Origin: Phytophthora hibernalis
Lineage: Eukaryota; Oomycota; Peronosporomycetes; Peronosporales; Peronosporaceae
Length of the DNA stretch: 64,000 nucleotides
NCBI GenBank assembly: GCA_012656075.1
Contig: JAAKBF010000030.1
Location: 806,001 to 870,000 of the forward strand
Reading direction: 5' to 3'
The notes under the pieces are model-generated. The model searched no databases. It saw only the letters and a list, made by a program, of their open reading frames with translations, and was not told the DNA's origin. Of this stretch, positions 11,100-20,814 are shown piece after piece. A program made the translations under genes and the position numbers. Every line of letters starts with the position of its first letter. Positions within the stretch are counted from its first letter, which is position 1.

Positions 11100-11579
11100 A
11101 TGCGTTTGAGCGTCTTCCTCTTCGCTGCTGCCACTACTCCCCTGTCCACCACTAACACGGTTGAAGGGATCGTGGCTACCCCGAACATCGATGCAACCCA
11201 AAGCAACATTATGGGCACCAGGTCTCTGAGAATCCGCGAGGCTGTCGATGACGACCTAGATGATGGCTCTGATGATGAAGAGAGGGTTGGATGGGCTGAC
11301 ATTGCGAAGTTGACCAGGTCGACGAGCTTGAAGACCCTTCTCGCTCAAGTGGACGAGCTCGAGGCCAAGGTACAGAAGCTTTCCGCTTCCAACAGTGTTC
11401 TATTCAAACAGATCGAGGCGAAGGTTAAAAACCCGTCGGAGTTGCGCGAGAAGCTGGGCATCTCCGAGAAACTCAAGAAGATGACGCCAGCCCAGTTGGA
11501 CCATGATATGAATTACCACTTGTGGATGGAGTACGCCCAGTGGTGGAAGACAACCTATGGCAAGGATCTCGCATTTTAA
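11100..11579 (+). CDS. Secreted RXLR-dEER effector protein
   Basis: A 159-residue intronless gene. The start is the ATG at 11100, which gives a signal-peptide-like N-terminus (MRLSVFLFAAATTPLSTTNT). The open frame extends upstream only through a GTG. An RSLR motif lies at 41-44 and a DEER motif at 59-62 after an acidic run (DDDLDDGSDDEER). The C-terminal effector region is helical and includes LLAQVDELEAKVQKLSASNS, a short heptad-like segment, and a Trp-rich end (YHLWMEYAQWWKTTYGKDLAF before the stop is all within the last 22 residues). Family knowledge implies delivery into plant cells. The activity is unknown. There is no frameshift. Confidence 0.88.
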   Translation: MRLSVFLFAAATTPLSTTNTVEGIVATPNIDATQSNIMGTRSLRIREAVDDDLDDGSDDEERVGWADIAKLTRSTSLKTLLAQVDELEAKVQKLSASNSVLFKQIEAKVKNPSELREKLGISEKLKKMTPAQLDHDMNYHLWMEYAQWWKTTYGKDLAF

Positions 11580-11942
11580 GTGACGTTACTTAGCGTTGCA
11601 AAGCAATCAAAAGCCCAACCTTCATGGTTTCACTTTCAGATTTGAGCTGTACTTCTAATACTACGTAGTTCTATTAAAGGTATAATTATACCTGTACATG
11701 TATTAATTTTTAATACCAGTTACGGACAGCCTTAAGGGGTTAGTTCGCGCTCTACATGGGTCCACACGAACAGAGATCAGACCGCTTGTGTCGAACTATC
11801 GTAGGCCAGAGGTCTGAAAAATAATACCAGTTCAATAACTATGGTATTTTTCCGTGTAAATAACGAATTATTGATGACTCAAGGAGCAATAATACAAAAT
11901 ACAACCAATTGTTGCAATAAATATCTCAACAGAAGATACAAG

Positions 11943-12150
11943 TTAACCCTTTCGCGAACACATTGAGTTTGTATACTTTACAAAGTCAAGATGTTACCAA
12001 ATGGAAGGAGGCATTTTGCCTCCTTCGAGCATTTTCGCTTAAGTACGCGAGCGACGGTTGAAGTACAGAAGGAGGCAAAATGCCTCCTTCCACGGGTTCT
12101 GAGGGTTGGTCATTAAGATTGATTTAGCACGGGGCGTCTCCGCGAAAGGG
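11943..12150. mobile_element. PiggyBac-type terminus or short MITE with TTAA and paired palindromes
   Basis: TTAA at 11943-11946 is followed by CCCTTTCGCGAACA, the layout of a PiggyBac-superfamily end. Inside lie two 21-bp near-palindromes, AAGGAGGCATTTTGCCTCCTT (12005-12025) and its complement form (12069-12089). A possible opposite end CGCGAAAGGG occurs at 12141-12150 but is not followed by TTAA. The block could therefore be a ~204-bp MITE or the left end of a longer element. The same arrangement occurs in opposite orientation at 18,627-18,736. Confidence 0.6.
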
Positions 12151-12335
12151 TGCCGCCCTCACGCCATTGGCTGGAGCCTCAGAACAATCGACACGCGAGG
12201 AAGAGTGGGTATCTTCGCTTTATCTTTCGTGGGTACGCACGGTGCATGGGGCTTGGATTTCTGTGAGACCTTCTAATAACCTGCTTCGATCATGTTTTCA
12301 ATAACTCAACTTTTGTATTGGTCTCATTTGCGAAG

Positions 12336-14675
12336 ATGCCTCCAAGAGGTAAGCGCTCTGCTCCTACCGCTGCCGAAAGCATGGCTAAGCGCCTGCGGAG
12401 AACCAAACGGTCTAAGGGTGCAGCTGTACCTGATACAGTGCGAGGTAAGTGCTCTGGCTGAATGCACACACTGATCTTACGTCTGACTAATTGGTGTGGG
12501 TATTTATAACTAGTGCTGGTTGGGAACACCGCTTGTTCAAAACGTTCGCGTTGTTCCTCCTGTACGTGTTGTTCGGAGTTTGTTCGCGTTGTTCATATTC
12601 AACTAAGTACGTTGTTCGTCTTCCATTAAGTGCGAAATCGAGGTTCAAAAGGAGACCTGGCAAGCCAAGCGTGGGCCGCGCTTGATGCCGTCTTCGATCG
12701 TTCGTACACCGGGACTATGGCCGGGGTTTCTAAACATATCTCTTCCGAGATGCCCGCCTCTTCAATCTTCACAAAGATGCAGGTCCTTGAATTTCTCCGG
12801 CAGATCGCCGGGAGTGCGATACGCTCCATATCCATAGCAGCGCTGTCTTGCGGATCGTCGCGGGTCGGAGTGACAGGAAGAAGATTTCCCCCTCGGAAGA
12901 TATGGCCAAGAAGACACGACAGAGACGCCAGCAAAACAGTCCACCGCCGGACGCCTTTCACGACTACAGCATTTTTCAAGACAACACGCTAAGAGGCACC
13001 AGGTTTGAATGTCTTAAAGCGGCGAAGGTACACATGCTCACGTCCAGTTATATCAACGGTGGAATTCTCTATGACGACAAAATCGACCTCGCGCGAGTGC
13101 AGATGTATCCCGAGTCGGACGTGGTGGATATTAAAGTTACCCTGCCCCAAGCCGTGCTGCATCTTTGACAGCAGTCTTGTTCGACTTCGTAGCAAACGAG
13201 GGCACCCATAAGTTTTGAATTAAATGTATGCAATCATTATTTGTGTTGTCTATGATTCCACTGAGCGGGCAAAATAACAGGAACAGTTTCGGAAACTTTC
13301 CGAACAAATTCCGAATGTTCGGAGTTGGTCGGAAAGTGTTCGCATCCTGCACTATTTATAACAGAAGTCAGTGTATTATTCAAGGAAATATGGCGCCTTC
13401 TACTTCGCGATGGATGGACGGCTAAACCGCCTCCTGCGCAGCCTGGATTACAAGTTTCGCTATGTCAAGCCTTGCTGCAATCCGGACGGAGATGAAGGCG
13501 CTGACTATTTCCTGGGGGAACAAGCTCTTGTTGCCTATTATCGTACGCAAACGGACCAAGTGATTCAAAGTGATGGGGATACGGGGATAGTGCTGCTTTC
13601 AAAGGGCACGCCGGCACTTCCACCCGGTAGCATCGCTTCTAGTGTCGATACTGCCTCAGATCGGCATGGATACCTCACGGGTGGTCGCAGAGACGTAGTG
13701 CCCCTCGTACCGGTAATATCGCTAGTCATGGAAGCGAGAATGGTGGTCAACATGGAGCTCGCATGCGTGCTGACCGTTGTGGTGGAGATGACGCTAACGC
13801 GACTATTCTCCTTAACGATGGTGTAGCTGGTTATGGCCACGGTGTTGACGGTCGTAGTGGTGAACGTGAAGGACGCGGAGGAGGCGCAAGACGTGAAGAT
13901 GCGAGTGGTGATGGTGCCGCTGCTTGCGCACCTCCCGTTAGTGGTATTGCAGATTGTGGTGGTGAACGTGGAGGGTGCACAGAGCCTGGAGGGCACGCAG
14001 GACGTGAAGATGCTACATTTGGTGGTGCCGCTGCTAGCGCACGCCAAATTGGCGGTGTCGCTGGCGGTGGCCATGGAGATTGTGGTGGACATGGAGGGCG
14101 TACAGGACGCGGAGGAGGCGCAAGATGTGAAGATGCGACGAGTGGTAATGGTGCCGCTGCTTGCGCACCTCGCGTTAGTGGTGTTGCAGATTGTGGTGGT
14201 GAACGTGGAGGGCGCACAGAGCCTGGAGGGCGAACAGGACGGAAGCCCACAAAAGCGCTGTACGGCAGTGGCATCACTTCAAATACTCAAGAATACTGGT
14301 CGAAAGCGAAGAGGATGTGTTATCTGTCGCTGGGAGGGTCGCTGGCCAACCGAAAAGACTGATTACTGTGGTAACTATAACGTGTGCCTTTGCCGAGGAG
14401 TCTATAACGCAGAGCCCAAAGCCTACATGTGCCCCGAGTTAGACCTTACTTACTGGGAGAAATTCCACAGGTACTACCTTCCCAACAACCTGTTTTCAGC
14501 AAAAGGCAACATCCGCAAGTCAACAGAGCTGTACAAGATCAAAGAAGCAGAAATCATGTTACCCGAACCAGAACCAAACACTATAAACGAGCTAGAGCCC
14601 GCTGATGCGATACCGAGAGCAGCTAGGTCACTTGAAAGTGCATTTGATAGCAACAACATCATTTTTATTGATTGA
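12336..14675 (+). pseudogene. PiggyBac-like transposase relic with N-terminal basic exon, YFLGE module and Cys-rich tail
   Basis: A possible first exon (12336-12444) encodes a basic, nuclear-signal-like start (MPPRGKRSAPTAAES, AKRLRRTKRSK). A 69-bp intron-like gap follows (12445-12513, GTAAGT...TAG). Disconnected frames come next: a segment containing SPPPDAFHDYSIFQDNTLRG (about 12,900-13,168), then 13,371-13,600 with GADYFLGEQALVAYY. A repetitive Gly/Ala-rich stretch follows. The last part (14,290-14,675) contains GCVICRWEGRWPTEKTDYC and CLCRG...MCPELDLTYWEKFHRYYLP, ending at a stop. The closing Cys-rich segment resembles the tail of oomycete PiggyBac-type (DDE_Tnp_1_7) proteins. The catalytic core is missing. 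One in-frame stop (13824-13826) and frame changes make it non-functional. Confidence 0.5.
13871..14240 (+). repeat. Higher-order tandem repeat, ~111/123-bp units in a 234-bp period
   Basis: GAAGATG starts at 13895, 14006 and 14129. Copies one and three are most alike, giving a 234-bp (78-codon) higher-order unit starting at about 13871 and 14105. The period is a multiple of three. At least two plus frames and one minus frame stay open throughout. One plus frame is Gly/Ala/Cys-rich (GRGGGARREDASGDGAAACA) and another is Val/Leu-rich, so the real coding frame is uncertain. Confidence 0.75.
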
Positions 14676-14689
14676 ATAAGTGTTGTGAA

Positions 14690-16110
14690 CAGCAGAATGC
14701 CCGTGGGTACTTGCCGTCGGTGGCGTACGCTACCGTGGTCTTCGAGCTGTCGGACGCCGTCAGTGATGAAGTGCAGCTTTACCGCGAAGTACTTTCCGTT
14801 GGCAGTGAACTGCTGCAAGTCCGAGGCGTCCTGGCCGTCGGTGGTGTGCGCGGGTGTGACCTCCGACTTCAGTTACGAACGGTAGTCTTTTCTCGTGAAG
14901 TACACGAATATGGTCACGCAGCTGTCGAACAATGTCGTCGCCGATCCGCAGCTTATCTGTGGCGTCCAGCTCGTCGGTGGAGTTGAGGGTGTGGGCTTCG
15001 AGGCGGCGTACGGTGTCGGTCGTGAACTGGAGCTGGCTCACGACGAACACTCCGACAGATAACGGCCGATTTTCGGAGCGTACGCCCCGCCGGACGCATA
15101 CGACCGTGATATTCAGGCAGTTGTGCACCATCTGCGACAAAGTGCAGCTTCTTCACGACGAACATCTATCGAAGTGGCCTTCGTTACAGCGTACGGCTTT
15201 CTCGGGGAACCGTAGCTGGCCTGCAACGTCCATGCCGTCGGCAAGCTGCAGACTGTCGACAACGTCCATCCCGTTGGCGATGTGCGCGGGGTGGCATTTG
15301 GGCCGGCGTCCACCGACGACGGCGAACAGCAGCTGGTCCACGACGTACATGCCGTTGGTGAGCTGGAGCTTGCCCTCGACGCACATACCGTCAGTGACGT
15401 GCAGCTTGCCCGCGACGCTGATACCGTTGATGATGTGCGAGTGTGGGGCCTTCGTGACAACGTACGGTTTCCGTGGGGAACTGCAGTTTGGCCGCGACGT
15501 TCATACCGTTGGTGGCATACGTGAGCCTGGCCTTCGATTCGGCGTCCGAGACGAAATGCTTCTTGTCCGCGTCGCACGCGGGTGTGGCCTTCATACCGAT
15601 GTACACCTTTGGGAACGAATTGCAGGCAAGCCACGACCTTCGTGCCGTCGGCGGCAAACTGCGGCTGATCTAGGACGTACATGTCGTTGATGGCGTGCGA
15701 GTGTGTCCTCCGAGACGGCGTACTTGCCGTCGGCGAACTGTAGATCGTAGGGAATGTACGTCCCGTCGGTGATGTACACGAATATGGTCGCTGAGTCGTC
15801 GGCGAGGCGTACGCAAGCCTACGTTGTAGAACGTGACGTCGGCTTCGCACAGCGAGCAATTTCTGCCGTACGATGGCGAGCATACCACTATGACCTACGA
15901 GCACAGGTCGTACTTGGAGGGTGTAGGTGCAGGGATGCTTCACGGACGGCTTCGGTAGAGCGAGCTGCGTAGATTCACGCAGCGGACTGGCATGATGACG
16001 AGCGTCAGCGTCAGCGGTGGGGGCAACGAGACGAACGGTGTACAGGAATGCATAGCGGACGGAACGTTGATGCGCTCGTTGCAGCGATGCGTGTGTAGGA
16101 CGTGGCAAAT
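14690..16110 (-). pseudogene. Frameshifted relic of a protein with 12-residue (36-bp) tandem repeats
   Basis: Minus-strand frames repeatedly show a 12-residue unit of the form [D/N]-G-M-x-V-x-x-x-L-Q-[L/F]. Examples are MCVEGKLQLTNG, MYVVDQLLFA, MDVVDSLQLADG and MDVAGQLRFPEK, best seen between 15,550 and 15,180. Longer units end in a [F]P-x-x-x-VRC-x-EGH tail (about 15,490 and 15,190). Related units appear at 14,780-14,820 (KYFAVKLHFITDGVRQLEDH), 15,030, 15,160 and 15,680. The reading frame changes several times, so this is a decayed repeat-protein gene. I do not recognise the family. Confidence 0.5.
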
Positions 16111-16790
16111 TTGGAAATGAGCTCTGAAAAGAAATTGGGGCTGCAGCATTTGCCTCCGCGGGGTCCGCCAGGGTACGATGAAGTGGATCTGAGCCTGGCT
16201 GGATTCGATTGATTCCGCCTATCCCAGCTCGACGTTCCGATTTGAAGATAGACGATTGGTGGTATCGTCAAAGCGACGAAATCTGAGTGATCTTCCAATA
16301 ACTTCAGCTTCGCGCCAAGTTTAAACGCGGGTCGATGGTTATCCCCATTGGCATGACCGGTAAAACATAACAGTAATTACAATAAACCTTCGCCTTTTCA
16401 ACCGAATTCCCAGCGGTAACGTTAGAGCAAACTTCGCATCTCTACATCGGCTAACTATTTACTCGTCGTGTATGTTACCAACATTATTGCCGCGTGAGTA
16501 CCCACAGCAACACTCACGATATTGCTTCATCAGCAGGCCATTCCGACCGAGGTCACAGCAGTAGCGGTGACAGCCAGAGTGACAGTCACGGGGACTGGCC
16601 ATCAACACTAGCTATCAAATAGCGCAATCAGCACCCCTTGTGCAATAAGCGCTCGTGGTACATGTTTTAGCATCTACGACTCAACACCAACACTACTGAT
16701 GTCTTACAGAACATCACAGACGACGTCACGGCAGCACTGGCGTCTAGCGGTGGCCGACGGTCAACCCTGCAGCACCACCGCACGCAACTA
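16111..16790. other. Intergenic sequence, no gene seen
   Basis: The first part may hold the 5' end of the minus-strand repeat relic (an open frame 16011-16298 minus, no recognised domain). Sequence 16,480-16,790 looks like a more diverged copy of the tandem repeat that follows (shared GAGGTCACAGCAG and CAGCACCACCGCACGCAACTA). Confidence 0.35.
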
Positions 16791-16792
16791 AT

Positions 16793-17157
16793 CGCTCAGT
16801 GTGCATATTTAAGCATGTACGGCTGCACTACCAGCATCAACCCTACCGGCGCCCCCAATCAATACAAACGAGGTCACAGCAGCACCAGAGGCGAGCGAGG
16901 CGGCCATGGTGACCAGAAGCACCAACTGAATATTCAAATTCAATGTGCAGCACCAGCTCGCCCAACTAGTCGCTCGGTGTGCATAGTTTAGCATGTACGG
17001 CTGCATCAGCAGCACCAACCCTACTGACGCCACCAAGACTAACACGGTCGAGGCCACAGCAGCGCCAGTGGCCTGTGGCAAGCGAGGTGGCCATGGTGAC
17101 CAGAATCACCGACTAAATTTGTATATTCAATTTACAGCACCAGCTCGCCCAACTAGT
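16793..17157 (+). repeat. Tandem duplication, units of about 178 and 187 bp
   Basis: Unit one starts CGCTCAGTGTGCATA at 16793 and unit two CGCTCGGTGTGCATAG at 16971. Each carries GCATGTACGGCTGCA, GGTCACAGCAGC-type sequence, GCGAGG.GGCCATGGTGACCAG and CAGCACCAGCTCGCCCAACTAG. The second ends at about 17157, just before another CGCTCG. The small open frames over it on both strands are by-products. Confidence 0.75.
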
Positions 17158-17480
17158 CGCTCGAACCAGTACCTTAGAAATTTCCATCGACGTTTCCAGC
17201 CATCGCATCATCATGACGAACGCATGTGTATTCTCTTCGCTGCGAACCATTTTCTTGGCACAGTAGCGCGAATAGACCTCATGCATTTGCTTTACTGGTA
17301 ACGCGGTAACAAAATCATCGACTGCCCTTGAAGAATTGAGTACAAGATATATTTCTTGAAATACACATCCATTAGGGCTCACAACTGAATTAACATGCAT
17401 AAAATAAAACGTACTCGGTTCTTTGACGAATGATATAGTGGGTAGAGATTGTCAAACTCAATTGCTTGGTTGCTGCTGTA

Positions 17481-18147
17481 TTGTACTAGCGAGATGAAAT
17501 GCACCACCAACTTTGGCGGCCCATAACTCTGTACCCAATTATCAGATTGCACCAAGCTTTTTTTCTTGAAAGCTCTGTCTTTTCTCTTTTAAGTAATCTC
17601 ATTAAAAGCGTACGGCTCAAAGGCATCGCTGCGCTACACTTAAACGAAAATCGGAAGTCCATGTAATTTCGAGGCTATGTTCACCCCAGATGGCACCAGA
17701 TGCTTTTCACTTTAGTCAGTTCAGTACAAAAAATAAGCGCCCTTTTTACGAGCGTTTTATGTACCAATTTGCTTGTCAGAGACGCTTGCTGTGTCAAGAT
17801 GAACAATATGCAGCTCTCTTCCAGGACTTCCGCTGCGGCTGAAAGCGTGTTTTTCTGAAGGGTGAGCATCCAAGCTACATTCTGACGCAAAGTTCCGCTG
17901 TATATGTGCGTTCGGGCGGGAGATATCGACAAAAATGCTTCGTGCATCCACGATCAGCAACTTTATCCGTCGCAATTTGATCGGTACCATGCCGCTCAAA
18001 CTCCGAGCTGCGTGAACAGCAAGCATATGAATAGCTAGAGTAAGCAAAGAGCTTTCTATTGCAGGTCTTCCGGTATCAATACGATAAGTATTTTAAATTT
18101 TATGATGAAAATAAAAAATGGTGGTGCATTTTATCTCGCCAGTACAA
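17481..18147. mobile_element. 667-bp Tc1/mariner-type MITE with 29-bp terminal inverted repeats
   Basis: Left end TTGTACTAGCGAGATGAAAT then GCACCACCA (17481-17509). The right end, read inverted from 18147, is the same 29 bases with two mismatches. Both ends are flanked by TA (17479-17480 and 18148-18149). Two minus-strand frames inside (17681-17947, 17757-18047) show no recognisable transposase, so this is a non-autonomous derivative. Confidence 0.8.
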
Positions 18148-18565
18148 TAGTATCAAGTGCCTATCAATACACGTTCGGTTAGATCATTGCCGAAGTAACT
18201 CAAATCTCAATCGTGCTCACCTCTTCTAACCTCACGTCTTCTTTGCAGAATAAACGCACACCGTTTGAAGCGAATTCATTTTCCGAGGGTGGAAGCTGCT
18301 AAGGTATTAGGATGAAGACAGTAGCAAGCGCAAGGGAAGACAATAATTGCCAACAACGAACCTCAATGCGATCTGTATCGCGACGCCAATCCCCATTGCG
18401 TCGGATGATGATCGAGGCTGACAGTAATCCCCAGCCGGGTGTCTTCAAGGTGCTCATCAACCCGACTTGGTAATGTATCATGTAAATTTCAACACTTTCA
18501 GCAGGAGTTGATCTGCTTTTAGAGGGATTGAAGCGAGGGGGCTTTTGTTACCCCTACCCGCAACC

Positions 18566-18736
18566 AACCCTCACGATATGACTGGATAAAACAAAAGACG
18601 GTGTGTTTGGGCGACTCTTCAGACCGATGGAGGCATTTTGCCACCTTCGAGGGGGTCAAAATTCACCCGCATTTGAGAAACCCGTCGAAGGGGGCAAAAT
18701 GCCTCCTTTTGGGGCCTCTGTTCGTGAAAGGGTTAA
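18566..18736. mobile_element. Second PiggyBac-type terminus, inverted relative to 11.9 kb
   Basis: Reading the minus strand from 18736: TTAA, then CCCTTTCACGAACAG. A palindrome-like AAGGAGGCATTTTGCCCCCTT (18688-18708) follows and a second copy lies at about 18627-18647. The order and spacing mirror 11943-12089. A weak opposite end (ACCCTCACGA near 18566) would make a ~167-bp MITE. Otherwise this is the right end of a composite element reaching back to 11,947. Confidence 0.55.
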
Positions 18737-18739
18737 AGC

Positions 18740-19190
18740 AAAGAAATGCATGTGTAGAGGTTGACTTCTATTAGCGTGTGCCAGACGCGTTTGATCCCCG
18801 CCGGGGGCCTCGTCAGTGGCTTTCCAATTGCGAAGTGAGCCCTCCTACATGTCGAGCGGCGACTGTTCCATAGTTCTACCATCTTCTAGATCATCTCGAA
18901 CTTGTGTAACCCGAACACCACTCTGGAGGCGTACGTGGCTGTAACCACTTCCAACATTAGAGGTACACTAATGTCATTTAACCTAGTTAACGCCACCTAA
19001 TGCCCATTCTTATTTGATGCCAGTTCCGATATAAATGAGTCGTCCGCCATCCTCTCGCATCCAGCAAGGGGGTCCCTCTAACGTTACACCGTAAAATCTA
19101 CAACCAAGTCTGTGGTCGATTTCTCCTGCTCGTGTACCGGTAGTCACTGTGTCACGTCTGCCTGGACAAACTCAGTGATGCCCGCCCATT
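18740..19190. other. Intergenic or retroelement 3' sequence, no gene seen
   Basis: No coding content is recognised. It lies directly downstream of the minus-strand RNase H relic and may be that element's tail. Confidence 0.3.
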
Positions 19191-19210
19191 TTGTGCCCGC
19201 AGCTGGAATT

Positions 19211-19760
19211 TCACCCGCATTCCATGTGTTGCCCAGTTGTCGCTGCCATTCGCGCTAGTTCCTGGGCCGTCCTGTTGAATTCTCGCAGTGGGGTCGTCCA
19301 GCTAAGTACTGCAACTGCATCCGCAGTCCGTCGGAGTGTCCAGTACGGTCCCTTGAGATGCTTGGCCCTCGGTTGTTTCCTAGTGGATAATTGTCTTAGG
19401 GTCTCAACGTTGTCCCCCATTACGTGGATCGCGGTCCCCAATGGTGTGTCATGAACATCCGTAACGCTGTTAGAAGCCCCACGTGTATCGCTCGAGTTGT
19501 CGTCATTTTAGTCTCCGCATAGTGAGCGCTGCTCACATACCGCACCTGGTGAAGCGCCAGTCAACCTGTGAATCTTCACCACCATCGTGCCACTGGAATG
19601 TCCCTGCGATGTTCCCTCAGAGCGGCTTGCCACCGCTACAACATCGCAGTGTCCATACCGTTGTTGAAGATCCGCCTGACCATCGCCTTCCGCCCTCAGC
19701 TCGTTGCAATTGCATCGCTGGGTTTGTGCTTGGTGGCCTGTGCACTTGCACACCATAGTC
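19211..19760 (-). pseudogene. Retroelement RNase H fragment
   Basis: The minus frame 19441-19211 contains GDNVETLRQLSTRKQPRAKH, LKGPYWTLRRTADA and LREFNRTAQELARMA. This is the terminal part of an RNase H-like domain as found next to reverse transcriptases of oomycete elements (a D-N near a helix, then an N-x-x-A-x-x-LA ending). Upstream minus frames to about 19760 are fragmentary. The reverse transcriptase is not visible, so the element class is open. Confidence 0.5.
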
Positions 19761-20814
19761 TCTGGTCACATCCATGAAGCCAATATGTAGTCTCTGTTTC
19801 AACCCTGAGGCGTGGTAGCCTTTATGGACGTCAAAGTGGGCAATTCTCCACCGTCAAACCACCAATAAGTACAGGGCGACCCCCAGACTTCAGCAGTTCT
19901 CGACTAGTCGATCCACCTTGTCCCCCAGCTTCTCCCCTCCTCCGCCGGCAGCGCCGCAACGATTCACCCAGTCGCTATGGGGATCCCCATCGGAATCCAA
20001 GGCAGCACGAGTGCAAAAATTGCCTTATCGTAACTTGCCATCTTCAAACACGCTGCCTCCCACTGGGACTCAAAAAGATACTCGCTGCTGGGAATTCCCA
20101 AAAGACGTGGTACAGATCGATCCTGACGACCCGTTCACGTCCTTCATGTGGGCAATCAATGCCTCAGTCACCGGGTTGTACACTTACTGTATGGTGGTTG
20201 ACCCGCAGGAGCAATAGCTCTCCACACGGGTTCAGAACAGAGTCTTACCATGACCGTAGATCATTAATTTTTGGACAGCAGTGTTGCAAGATCGAATCTC
20301 GTGCAAGCATTACAGCGGTGATATACAGCCAGCGAGAGCAACGGACGCACACACGCGGAGTGATATGTTCTACTGCGCATGCTCATTTCTATTCAGCCCG
20401 AGGACACGCAACATATGTAGCCATGATCCTCATCTTATTTCTTTACTTCCACAGAGGAGACTAAGGATAGCTTTATATGTAGTCCAAGCTTCGAGCTCCA
20501 CCTTTCTTTTCATTCCCACTTTTACCCACTAACCAACAAACAACCTTCAAGTCGCCTACATCGCCGCACTCTTCAGTCGACTTCCTATCTAGCCTTTCTT
20601 CAGGTTATGAGCCCAAGGTACGACCCGCACTGAAGCGTGAACAAGTCATACGACCAGGCTGTATCGAAGACTATCGACCCTCTGAAACAGATACCCGTGT
20701 TTCCTTATATCCGCGTCGCCTGACACCTGGCATACGCGATATCTGTGACGTGTGAGCCTGCGACATGCGCCAACTTCAAGTTATTGAACGCTGTCTGTCT
20801 ACACGACCAAAGTG
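19760..20814. other. No secure gene
   Basis: Pro-rich plus frames (19918-20217) and short frames up to 20532 show no recognised domain. This may be the 5' region of the RNase H element on the minus strand or the leader of the copia element on the plus strand. Confidence 0.3.

Noticed and set aside
15113..16108. 331-codon minus open frame rich in Ser/Arg/Thr
   Set aside because: It switches between frames of the 12-residue repeat unit. The repeat signature is spread over all three minus frames, so this single frame is not the original protein.
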